Assembly: GCF_000426645.1 (NCBI RefSeq)
Contig: NZ_AUFT01000012.1
Location: forward strand, 124,001-188,000
Direction: 5' to 3'
DNA length: 64,000 nt
DNA from: Nakamurella lactea DSM 19367
GTDB taxonomy: Bacteria > Actinomycetota > Actinomycetes > Mycobacteriales > Nakamurellaceae
In this document: positions 27,465-36,807 of the stretch, one piece after another
Numbering within the stretch: position 1 is the stretch's first letter
Layout of the letters: the number at the start of each line of letters is the position of its first letter
Made by a program: the position numbers and the translations under genes
Notes under the pieces: generated by a model
The model's database searches: none
The model's input: only the letters and a program-made list of their open reading frames with translations
What the model was told of the DNA's origin: nothing

Positions 27465-28499
27465 TCAGCTGGTGATGGCGACCATGATGTGGCCCTCGTC
27501 GATCCGGTCGACGCCATCGTCCAGCGCCAGCGACAGCGCGGTGTGCGCCGGCAACAGGATGTTGCGGCGGATGTTGGACGGCCACGCCGTGTAGTGCGCG
27601 TACAACACCTCGAGCGCGTCCGGGGTGAACACCTCCGCCACGTCCGGGGTCTCGGCGGCCCTGGCCAACTCCACCCGGCGGGCCAACACCGCGCCGACGG
27701 CTGCGGCGGACGGCACCGCCGGCACCTGGATCGCGTCGGTGAGGAAGCCTTGCGCCGCTTGGTATCCGGGATCCTGCAGGTACTCGGGGTGGACGGCGAT
27801 GACGGCCGCTGCCCCCAGGTCCTCGGCCAGCAGCCGGGGGACGGTGAAGAAGAACTCGCGGCGGACCCTGGCGATCTCCGGCGCCGTAGCGGCCAGCCAG
27901 CGGTCGGTGTCGTCCAGGATCAGGATCGGCACCAATCCGTCGGCGGCCACCAGGTCCAGGATCTGCCGGCCCTGGTCCAGCACCTGTCCCGCGGTCGGCG
28001 CGGGCACGCTGACGGCCCGTTCCAGCTCGTACGCCAGCTCCGGGCCCAGCCCCGCCGACCGCCAGCCGGCGCTGATCCGATGCCGGCGCTGCCCGGTGCC
28101 GCCCGCGGTCGCCCGCTGCTCGAGCTGCTGCGCCGGACGGGACAGCCCCGGGGTGGTGGCCTGCAGCATCCGGCTGATGGTGCGCACCAGGTGCGCGACG
28201 AACTCGGTGCCGTTGCCGGCGACCGTCGCCGGCTCGGGATAGACCGGCACCGGGATCGGGAAGATCCCCTCGACCAGTGGGCCGAGGGTGTAGGCGACGA
28301 CGCTGGACTTGCCCGAGCCGCTGGCCCCCAGCAGGGCGATCCGGTTCCCGGCCCGCAGCCCGGCCAGCAGGGCGTGCTCGACGTTCCGGGCGCCGGACAG
28401 CGTGTCGAACGGGACGTGCATGTCCGAGAGTTCCGCGTGCCGGGGCGCCGGGTCGAACGCACCGTTGTCGCGCAGCAGGTTCAGCAGGTCTTGGCTCAT
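27465..28499 (-). CDS. AAA-type ATPase, second gene of a two-ATPase operon
   Basis: A 344-residue P-loop ATPase. Walker A is GASGSGKSS (K64) and Walker B is VPILILDDTDRW. The C-terminal part (TPDALEVLYAHYTAWPSNIRRNIL) looks like an ORC/AAA lid with a possible sensor arginine. No DNA-binding domain is visible here. It overlaps the upstream ATPase by four bases (ATGA), so the two products are probably made in fixed ratio and may form a complex. I do not recognise the specific family; candidates include ORC1/Cdc6-like or transposition-type ATPases. Confidence 0.72.
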   Translation of the reverse strand: MSQDLLNLLRDNGAFDPAPRHAELSDMHVPFDTLSGARNVEHALLAGLRAGNRIALLGASGSGKSSVVAYTLGPLVEGIFPIPVPVYPEPATVAGNGTEFVAHLVRTISRMLQATTPGLSRPAQQLEQRATAGGTGQRRHRISAGWRSAGLGPELAYELERAVSVPAPTAGQVLDQGRQILDLVAADGLVPILILDDTDRWLAATAPEIARVRREFFFTVPRLLAEDLGAAAVIAVHPEYLQDPGYQAAQGFLTDAIQVPAVPSAAAVGAVLARRVELARAAETPDVAEVFTPDALEVLYAHYTAWPSNIRRNILLPAHTALSLALDDGVDRIDEGHIMVAITS

Positions 28500-29485
28500 G
28501 ATCGACTGAGTCTGGCAGACGCCTCCGACGATGCCGGATCGGTCGGCCGGTAGACCTTGCGCGGGCGGCCGGGGCCGGACCGTTCGTCGGTGGCGGTCAC
28601 CAGCCCGGCCGCCTGGAGTTCCTTGAGCACCTGCACGATCCGCGACCGGGTCCAGCCGAGTCGTTGCTGCAGGACGGGATCGGATGCCGAGGCGCTTCCC
28701 ACCGCTTCCAACTCGGCGGCCAGCATCCGGGCCGGGACCGACATCCCGGCCAAGGTTGCGGCGCTTGTGGCGAGCCGATCGGCGGCTGCCGTTCGCTGCT
28801 CGGGGTCCGCCTGACGAAGTTGCCTAGCCAGGGCGATCAGCCGGCGCGGGTTGCCTTGCGCCACCCGGACCACCGGTTCCGGGTCCCACCCGGACTCGTC
28901 ACCGATCCGCCTGCGCAACAACGCTTCCGACCCGTCGTCCGACAGTGCCGGCAGGTCGATCCGCACCTCGAAGAACACGTCGGCCGGCGGGCGCAGCAGC
29001 AACCCGGCGTGCGCCGACGACACCGTCACCAGCCAGGTCGCCGGCACCGTCCACAGGTCGTCCCGGTAGCGACCGAACAGGTCGACCCCCGCGGCGGGCG
29101 GAACGTCGTCGATCGCGATCACGGGCCGGTCCGGCCCGATCCGACCCCGCAAGGCGGCGATCCGGTCGAGCACCGGATCGGGATCGGCAGCCACCGGGGT
29201 CGGCTGCCTGCCGGTGTCGGCCAGCTTCGCAATAATCCGGTCCAGTAGGTCGGTGGCGTCGGTGACGGCGCCGCCGCCGATCAGCAACGTCGGCCCATCT
29301 TCGGCGGCCAAAGCACGGTGCAGCAGGCTGGTGCGGCCCATTCCGGGCTCGCCGGTGATCGCGCAGTTCAGCCCGCCGGCCAGAGCGCCGGCGATCCGTC
29401 GCAACTCGACCTCACGATCGACGAACAGTTCGCGATCGATCCGGTTGGTCAGCAGCGGCCTGCCGGACAGTCGCGGGGGCCTCAT
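28496..29485 (-). CDS. ATPase with C-terminal winged helix, Walker A lysine replaced by arginine
   Basis: A 329-residue protein. The N-terminal segment FVDREVELRRIAGAL is the typical entry to ORC/STAND-like ATPases. The P-loop reads GEPGMGRTSLL, with R51 where lysine is expected; Walker B is VIAIDDVPPA. The C-terminal 90 residues form a winged helix (DPVLQQRLGWTRSRIVQVLK, AAGLVTATDERSGPGRPRKVY), including an AT-hook-like GRPRK. The arginine suggests weak or absent ATP hydrolysis, leaving catalysis to the downstream partner. The ATG follows a -10-like TAGAAT by only six bases, so the transcript is probably leaderless. Confidence 0.72.
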   Translation of the reverse strand: MRPPRLSGRPLLTNRIDRELFVDREVELRRIAGALAGGLNCAITGEPGMGRTSLLHRALAAEDGPTLLIGGGAVTDATDLLDRIIAKLADTGRQPTPVAADPDPVLDRIAALRGRIGPDRPVIAIDDVPPAAGVDLFGRYRDDLWTVPATWLVTVSSAHAGLLLRPPADVFFEVRIDLPALSDDGSEALLRRRIGDESGWDPEPVVRVAQGNPRRLIALARQLRQADPEQRTAAADRLATSAATLAGMSVPARMLAAELEAVGSASASDPVLQQRLGWTRSRIVQVLKELQAAGLVTATDERSGPGRPRKVYRPTDPASSEASARLSRS

Positions 29486-29491
29486 CTCACA

Positions 29492-29514
29492 ATTCTAACT
29501 GAAAGAAGTGTTAG
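29492..29514 (-). promoter_or_regulatory. predicted leaderless promoter with inverted repeat, ATPase operon
   Basis: On the minus strand TAGAAT (29497-29492) lies six bases before the ATG, as for leaderless actinobacterial transcripts. The inverted repeat CTAAC (29495-29499) / GTTAG (29510-29514), with a 10-bp spacer, overlaps it and would let a repressor block the promoter. The winged-helix ATPase itself is a candidate. Confidence 0.4.
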
Positions 29515-29549
29515 GCGAGCCCGCGGCCTTCGCCCGGCCCCTTCGCCAG

Positions 29550-29609
29550 GATTGGGATGGCAATCGGTGGTTTTGGCAGCACCATAACCACGGATTGCCA
29601 TCCCAATCC
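29550..29609 (-). terminator. long hairpin downstream of acs, probable terminator
   Basis: GGATTGGGATGGCAATC (29550-29566) pairs perfectly with GATTGCCATCCCAATCC (29593-29609). After one mismatch six more pairs extend the stem (GTGGTT/AACCAC), leaving a 13-nt loop. There is no U-tract on either strand, so it may terminate weakly or protect the acs mRNA 3' end. It lies between the acs stop and the ATPase operon promoter. Confidence 0.6.
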
Positions 29610-29637
29610 CGATCCCAATCCCGATCCCAATCCCGAT
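29602..29637 (-). repeat. three tandem 12-bp repeats with G-quadruplex potential
   Basis: CCCAATCCCGAT is repeated exactly three times on the plus strand and followed by CCC. On the minus strand, which is the acs transcript, this gives seven GGG tracts (counting the flanks) separated by three-base ATC/ATT loops. That is an ideal parallel G-quadruplex pattern. The first copy shares bases with the 3' arm of the neighbouring hairpin. Confidence 0.75.
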
Positions 29638-29661
29638 CCCGTCCAGGCCGGACCCGCCGCG

Positions 29662-31650
<1,989 letters not shown>

Positions 31651-31790
31651 GGTCTTCTCCCTGGGAGCACGGCATCGGGCGGGTTCGCACACACCGGCGG
31701 ACGGCCGGGCGTTGGCGTGTTACGAAACTAACCCCGTCGGCATTGCCCGGCCACGGCGGGTCCGGGTGCCGGGATCGATACGGTGACGGC

Positions 31791-32531
31791 ATGTCGGTGA
31801 ACCAACGGGCCGCCGGCGCGGCCGAACTCCTCGCCCTGCCGGGGGTCGCCGACGCCGTCGAGAATGCGCGATCGGCGCTCGCCGCGCTGCATCGTCATCC
31901 GGCGAACCGGCGGGGCTGGCCGAAGACGTCGGCCGCGGCGTCGGTGCGGGCGGCGCGGGCCTCGGCGGCATTGGACGGCGGAGACCCGACGCTGACGGAG
32001 CAGCAGCAGTCGGTCACCGACCCGGTGCTGGCCGGCGCCCTGCGGGTGGCCGCCGCGCTCGGATCGGCCACCGCCGTATGGCAGCGCTCGCCGCTGCAGG
32101 TGCTGGCCCGGTTACACACGCTGGCCGCCGCCGACCTGGTGACCGACCCGGAGACGCTCGGCAGGCCGGTGCGAGCGGCGGACCGGCTCGCCGCGCTGGC
32201 CGGGCTGATCGCCGCCGACGGCGCTCCGGCGCCGATCGTGGTGGCGCTCGCGCACGGTGAGGTGCTGGCCGGCGCGCCCTTCGGCACCGCCGACGGCGTG
32301 GTCGCCAGGGCGGCCGGCCGGTTGGTCGCTGTCACGACCGGCCTGGATCCGCACGGGCTCGGGGTTCCCGAGGTCGCGGAACTACGGGCCGGCGGCCGCT
32401 ATCGCGAGTTGGCCGACGGCTATGCCGATGGGTCGCCGGCGGGGGTTGCCGACTGGGTCGTCGCCAACTGCGAGTGGTTGAGCGCGGGAGCCCGCGAGGG
32501 CGGCTCGATCGCCGCCGCCGCCGCCGACTGA
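31791..32531 (+). CDS. degenerate Fic-like protein (Rv3662c-like position)
   Basis: A 246-residue protein. The N-terminal GWPKTSAAASVRAARASAALDG resembles the inhibitory/SSRIEG-like part of Fic proteins, LARLHTLAA and LGRPVRAADRLAALAGLIA follow, and ALAHGEVLAGAPFGTADGVVARAAGRLV falls where Fic enzymes have HPFxxGNGRxxR. In this protein the catalytic histidine is alanine (A162-P-F) and GNGR is ADGV, so AMP transfer is unlikely. The same position next to ssd is held by a conserved hypothetical protein in mycobacteria. It is divergent from acs (140-bp gap). Confidence 0.6.
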   Translation: MSVNQRAAGAAELLALPGVADAVENARSALAALHRHPANRRGWPKTSAAASVRAARASAALDGGDPTLTEQQQSVTDPVLAGALRVAAALGSATAVWQRSPLQVLARLHTLAAADLVTDPETLGRPVRAADRLAALAGLIAADGAPAPIVVALAHGEVLAGAPFGTADGVVARAAGRLVAVTTGLDPHGLGVPEVAELRAGGRYRELADGYADGSPAGVADWVVANCEWLSAGAREGGSIAAAAAD

Positions 32532-33300
32532 TCGGCCGGCTGACGGGTGCGGTGGCCACGGCGTCCGCTCACGGCCGGTGACCGTCGGCCCGCCCGCCGA
32601 TGCGGAGCCCTCCGAAAGAGTGAATTATCGGAGTTCGGATTGGTTGCTCCGGGACATCGCCTGTTGGCGCCCTGACGGCCCGGGGTCGGGCCGGCGATCC
32701 GTCCGGGCCGACGGCCCTTCGGCGTGTCGCGACGAGCGCCCGGAACGGGCTGACGGACCGGGCGGCGGGAACCGGGATCTGTCGCCCGGACCCGCCGACG
32801 GACCCGGCGGAGATGGAAGACGGCGCCCGATCGTTGCCGATCGGGCGCCGTCAGCGGAAAGTCCCACGGCTAGCAAGCTGCACCGAGTTTCGTCGTCGTT
32901 GCAGGTCGCGGGGTCATTCCCCGCAGGCCTTGACGGCGCACCTTCCGCGGCGTTGGCGGTGAGTGGGTGCCGTTGGTTCCCGCCGGACTCTCCGTGTCGG
33001 GGTGGGCGGAATTTCTCTTCCACTCCGTCCCTGGCCGATCGGGGCTCCGTACCGTCAGTGTTACCCCTGCTCCCCACTGTTGGCAATAACCCGCGGCCGG
33101 GTTTCGCCGCAGGGTCGGTCGGCCGGGTCGGCGACGTCACGGAACGGCGCTCAGGGAATTGCACGAACGGTGGCGCGCACACGGTGATCGTCACCCGGAA
33201 AGCCCAATCAGGACCGGAACAATCCGTGGTCGACGTGCCGGCCCTCGATTTCCGCCAGACTTTTATCCTCCGCGGGGCGTGACGTTTGACGGGGACCCGG
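32532..33300. other. long intergenic region upstream of the 6C RNA
   Basis: No credible gene is seen between the Fic-like gene and the 6C RNA. Open frames on both strands are low-complexity (repeats of Arg/Gly/Pro) and lack ribosome-binding sites. In mycobacteria I recall a HAD phosphatase gene (Rv3661) here, which appears to be absent. The only clear structure is the hairpin at 32819-32852. Confidence 0.5.
32819..32852. terminator. perfect 15-bp hairpin with four-base loop
   Basis: GACGGCGCCCGATCG (32819-32833) and CGATCGGGCGCCGTC (32838-32852) form a perfect stem closed by TTGC. It lies 290 bp after the Fic-like gene stop. No U-run follows on either strand, so intrinsic termination is possible but not certain. 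Confidence 0.5.
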
Positions 33301-33309
33301 GTTACAGTG

Positions 33310-33410
33310 GACAGGTCGGTTTCACCCCCCCCGAAACCGACCACCCGGTTCAGTTCAACCCCCCGGAACTGAACCCCGCGGCCCCCGCCTCCCCCCGGCG
33401 GGGGCCGCCC
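33310..33410 (+). ncRNA. 6C RNA (B11-type actinobacterial small RNA)
   Basis: Three consecutive perfect hairpins have C-only or C-rich loops. Stem 1 is GGTCGGTTTC/GAAACCGACC (33314-33342) with loop A-C8. Stem 2 is GGTTCAGTTC/GAACTGAACC (33347-33375) with six C in the loop. Stem 3 is GCGGCCCCCGCC/GGCGGGGGCCGC (33378-33408) with loop T-C6. Stem-loops carrying at least six cytosines upstream of ssd/Rv3660c are the definition of the 6C motif, known in mycobacteria as B11. A -10-like TACAGT (33303-33308) sits just before. The third stem probably ends the transcript. The loops are thought to pair with G-rich ribosome-binding sites of target mRNAs. Confidence 0.88.
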
Positions 33411-33704
33411 CTATTCCCCGATCGATTCCGCGCCGTTCCGGCGCGGATCGGTCCTGGGCGGAGCGATCCCGGCGGCGCCGGACGATACCGATGTCCTTCT
33501 GACGGGGCGCCGTACGTCCCGGTTCCGATCGATGCCGCGGCCGTCGCCGCAGGGCATCGCGGTACCGGGTTTCGTGCTCGCCGTTGTCCACAGACACCCA
33601 CCGGTCCACAACAGTCGATCGACGACCTCGACGGCGTCGGCCTTGCCGGGTCGACTGGTGTCCGATCCCGCGCCGACGCGGGAACCGGCGAGGGGGCACC
33701 AGGA

Positions 33705-34766
33705 ATGAACGAACCGTTGATCATCACCGACGACCGGCAGATGGCCGAGGACCTGCTCCGACTGGCGGCCGCCGCGGGCGTAGAGGTGCTGACCTGCGCC
33801 ACGGTGGACCGGTCGCAATGGCGGGCCGCCCCGGTGATCGTCATCGACATCGCCCAGGTGCCCGCAGCGGTGGCCGCCGGGCTGCCACGCCGGGATGGCG
33901 TGATCGCGGTGACGCAGGCGGAACCCGCCGCGGATCTGTGGCGGGACTGTGTGTTGCTCGGCGTCCAGCGCACCGTGTCGGTGGTCGAGGCCGAGGAGTT
34001 CCTGGTCGAGACCCTCGGCGGGGCCATCGCCGAACCGGGCAGCGGTGGCCGGGCGATCGCGGTGCTCGGTGCCTGCGGCGGCGCCGGTGCCTCGGTGTTC
34101 GCCACCGCTGTGGCGGTGGCCGCTCACCGGGTCGGCCGGCAGGTCCTGCTGGCCGACTGCGACCGGTGGGGGGCCGGACTGGACGTGGTGCTCGGTGTCG
34201 AGGATGCCGAGGGCGTCCGCTGGTCCGACCTGGCGGCGCCGGCCGGCCGATTGTCGCCGGAGTTGCTGCGCCGGGCACTGCCCGGGCTCGCCCTGTCCCG
34301 CGGCCAGCTGCCGGTGCTGGGGTTCGACCGCGCTGCCGATCGGGAGGTACCGGCCGCGGTCGCCGAGGTGGTGATCGACTCCGCCCGGCGCGCGGGCGAC
34401 CTGACGGTTCTCGACCTGCCTCGGGTGCCGACCGCGGCGTCCGACCGGATCATCGAGATCGCCGACCTGATCGTGCTGGTGGTGCCGGCCGACGTCCGTG
34501 GGTGCTTCGCGGCCCAGCGTCAGGTGGAGCGGCTGCGGTCGTTCGGCGCCTGGGCGGGGGTGGTGGTCCGTGGCCCATCGCCGGGCGGGATCGGCGCCGA
34601 CGACATCGCCCAGGCGCTGCAGCTGCCGTTGCTGGCGCGGGTGCGGCCACAGGCCAGGCTGTTGCAGGACCTGGAGCACGGCCGGCCACCCGGCACCGAT
34701 CCGAAGTCGCCGCTCGGTCGGGCTGCGGCCGCGGTGTTGGCTGCGGTCGAGCCGGTGACCGTATGA
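33705..34766 (+). CDS. ssd: septum-site-determining-like/CpaE-type protein of the tad locus
   Basis: A 353-residue MinD/ParA-superfamily protein. Its N-terminal receiver-like part is followed by a deviant Walker A, GACGGAGASVFATAVA, lacking the usual lysines, then LLADCDRWGAGLDVVLG and LTVLDLPRVPTAASDRI. Such CpaE/Ssd proteins help to place Flp pili or regulate septation (Rv3660c). ATG at 33705 follows a CAGGA. The stop overlaps tadA (ATGA). The 6C RNA ends about 300 bp upstream. Confidence 0.85.
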   Translation: MNEPLIITDDRQMAEDLLRLAAAAGVEVLTCATVDRSQWRAAPVIVIDIAQVPAAVAAGLPRRDGVIAVTQAEPAADLWRDCVLLGVQRTVSVVEAEEFLVETLGGAIAEPGSGGRAIAVLGACGGAGASVFATAVAVAAHRVGRQVLLADCDRWGAGLDVVLGVEDAEGVRWSDLAAPAGRLSPELLRRALPGLALSRGQLPVLGFDRAADREVPAAVAEVVIDSARRAGDLTVLDLPRVPTAASDRIIEIADLIVLVVPADVRGCFAAQRQVERLRSFGAWAGVVVRGPSPGGIGADDIAQALQLPLLARVRPQARLLQDLEHGRPPGTDPKSPLGRAAAAVLAAVEPVTV

Positions 34767-35965
34767 GCACCGCCGAGCTGAACGCGATCGGCACGAAGAC
34801 GGTCGACGGGCTCCCGGCCGGCCTGGTGGAGCGGGTGCAGGCGCGGCTGGCCGACGAACGTGCTGAGCCGACCCCCGCATCGTTGGCCAGGGCGGTCCGC
34901 GGCGAGCAGGCCGGGCTGGTCAGCGACGCCGAGATGCTGCGGCTGCTGCACCTGCTGCAACGGGAGCTGGTCGGGGCCGGCCCGTTGGCCCCGCTGCTGG
35001 CCGACCCGGACACCACCGACGTGGTGGTGAACGGCCCGGATGACGTTCGCGTCGACCGCGGTAACGGTTGGCAGCGGGCGGATGTGCGATTCGCCGACGA
35101 GGCAGCGGTCCAACGGCTGGCCCGGCGGCTGGCCACCTCGGTCGATCGCCGGCTGGACGAGGCCCATCCCTACGTGGACGCCCGGCTCGCCGACGGCACC
35201 CGACTGCACGCGGTGTTGGCGCCGGTCGCCTCGTCCGGCAGTTGCCTGTCGCTGCGGGTGCTCCGACCGGTCCGCCACGACCTCGACCAACTGGCCGCCG
35301 GCGGCGCCCTCCCCGGAATCTGCGAACCGTTGCTGCGAGCGATCATCGAGGCCCGGTTGGCCTTCCTGATCTCCGGCGGCACCGGTTCCGGGAAGACCAC
35401 GCTGCTGTCGGCGATGCTGGCCAAGGTGCCGCCCGGCGAGCGGATCGTCACGGTTGAGGATGCCGAAGAACTGCGTCCGCCGCACCCGCATCTGGTCCGG
35501 CTGGTGGCCAGGCCACCGAACGTCGAGGGCGCCGGTGCGGTCGACCTGCGCGAGCTGGTCCGGCAGGCCCTGCGGATGTGCCCGGACCGGATCGTCGTCG
35601 GTGAGGTCCGCGGCGCGGAGGTGATCGATCTGCTGACCGCGCTGAACACCGGCCACGACGGAGGGGCCGGCACCGTTCACGCCAATACGGTGCGCGACGT
35701 TCCCGCCCGGATGGAGGCGCTCGCGGCGACCGGCGGGGTGCCGCGGGAGGCCCTGCATTCCCAACTGGCCGGAGCGATAGCGGTGGTGCTGCACCTGCGT
35801 CGGGACGACGGCGTGCGTCGGCTCGTCGAGGTCGGGGTGCTGCGGCGGCGGCAGGACGGGCAGGTCCAGCCGGACCCCGCGGTGCTGGAGGGGCTGCCGG
35901 TCGAGCCGGGAGCCTCCCACCTGCGGGAACTCTTGCTGTCCCGCGGGGTGGCACCGCCGTGGTGA
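34763..35965 (+). CDS. tadA: Flp pilus assembly ATPase TadA/CpaF
   Basis: A 400-residue secretion ATPase powering Tad pilus assembly. Walker A is SGGTGSGKTTLLSAML (K211). The Asp box is TVEDAEELRPPHPHL, Walker B is CPDRIVVGEVRGAEVIDLLTALNTGHDGG, and the His box is AGTVHANTVRDVPARMEAL. Length is normal for the actinobacterial form. It overlaps ssd by four bases at its start. Confidence 0.95.
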   Translation: MSTAELNAIGTKTVDGLPAGLVERVQARLADERAEPTPASLARAVRGEQAGLVSDAEMLRLLHLLQRELVGAGPLAPLLADPDTTDVVVNGPDDVRVDRGNGWQRADVRFADEAAVQRLARRLATSVDRRLDEAHPYVDARLADGTRLHAVLAPVASSGSCLSLRVLRPVRHDLDQLAAGGALPGICEPLLRAIIEARLAFLISGGTGSGKTTLLSAMLAKVPPGERIVTVEDAEELRPPHPHLVRLVARPPNVEGAGAVDLRELVRQALRMCPDRIVVGEVRGAEVIDLLTALNTGHDGGAGTVHANTVRDVPARMEALAATGGVPREALHSQLAGAIAVVLHLRRDDGVRRLVEVGVLRRRQDGQVQPDPAVLEGLPVEPGASHLRELLLSRGVAPPW

Positions 35966-36807
35966 TCCCCGGTGCCGGTGCCGGGTCCGGCTGGCCGGAA
36001 CGGCCGGCGGTGGCGGCGGCGCTGCTGTTGGCGGCCGCTGCTGTCGCACTGTGGCCGGAGTCGGGCACCGGTCGGCCGTCACCGCCGGGCCGCCTCGCTG
36101 GCCGCGGCCCGGCCGGCCGGCCGGGTGCCGGCTGGACGCCGATCCTGCCGAGCGCTGTATTGACGGCCGTCGGTGCCGGCGCGCTCGGTTGGTTGTTCGC
36201 CGGGCCGCTGCCGGCGGCGGCAGCCGCCATTGCCGTCGGCACTGCGGTTCGGCTGGTGCGGGACCAACGGGCCGAGCGCCGCCGGGAGCGGGCCTGGAGC
36301 GGCCTGCTGGCAGCGGTCCGGATGCTCGGCCGCGAGCTGCGCAGCGGCGCGCCGCCGCCGGCGGCCGCCGCGGCGACCGCTGCCGCGATCGGCGGCCCGG
36401 CGGGCGAATTGATGTCCGATCTGGCGGCCGCCGGCAGGCTCGGTCTCGACCGTGCGTTACCGGCCAGATCCGGACCGGCCGGTGAGGTGGCTGAGCAGCT
36501 TCGGGCCGGCCTGGTGCTGTCGGCCCGGCACGGGGTGCCGTGGGCCGCGCTGGTCGATGCGATCGCCGGCGACCTGGCCGACCGGGTCAGGGCCGCCGGC
36601 GACCGGTCCGCGCAGGTGGCCGGGCCGCGGTTCTCCGGCTACGTGCTGGCCGCGTTGCCGGCGTTCGGCCTGCTGCTCGGGTCGGGGATGGGCGCGCGGC
36701 CGTTGCAGGTGCTGTTGGGTCCAGCACCCGGCGGGCTGCTGCTGCCGGCCGGGGTCGCGCTGGCCTGCGCCGGATTGCTCTGGTCGGCCAGGATCGTGCG
36801 CCCGTGA
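35959..36807 (+). CDS. tadB: Tad pilus membrane protein TadB-like
   Basis: A 282-residue GspF-type membrane protein. An alanine-rich first helix (AVAAALLLAAAAVALW) and a second (AVLTAVGAGALGWLFAGPL) are followed by a cytoplasmic domain with RERAWSGLLAAVRMLGRELRSGAPPP, and the C-terminus has two helices (FSGYVLAALPAFGLLLG and GLLLPAGVALACAGLLW). The start is one of two tandem GTG codons overlapping the tadA end. It works with TadC as the inner-membrane platform. Confidence 0.85.
   Translation: MVIPGAGAGSGWPERPAVAAALLLAAAAVALWPESGTGRPSPPGRLAGRGPAGRPGAGWTPILPSAVLTAVGAGALGWLFAGPLPAAAAAIAVGTAVRLVRDQRAERRRERAWSGLLAAVRMLGRELRSGAPPPAAAAATAAAIGGPAGELMSDLAAAGRLGLDRALPARSGPAGEVAEQLRAGLVLSARHGVPWAALVDAIAGDLADRVRAAGDRSAQVAGPRFSGYVLAALPAFGLLLGSGMGARPLQVLLGPAPGGLLLPAGVALACAGLLWSARIVRP

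Noticed and set aside
27465-29485. Calling the two-ATPase operon an established anti-phage system
   Set aside because: No nuclease, toxin or other effector is adjacent, and I cannot match the pair to any named defence family.
29602-29637. Short CRISPR array
   Set aside because: The 12-bp units are directly adjacent without unique spacers, and no cas genes are nearby; it is a simple tandem repeat.
32578-33282. 234-codon open frame before the 6C RNA
   Set aside because: No ribosome-binding site, no motif and a repetitive Arg/Gly/Pro/Ser composition; a similar shadow frame exists on the other strand.
33286-33308. TTGACG ... TACAGT as a standard promoter for the 6C RNA
   Set aside because: The hexamers are only 11 bp apart, too close for a sigma-70 promoter. 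The -10 may be real with a weaker -35 further upstream.
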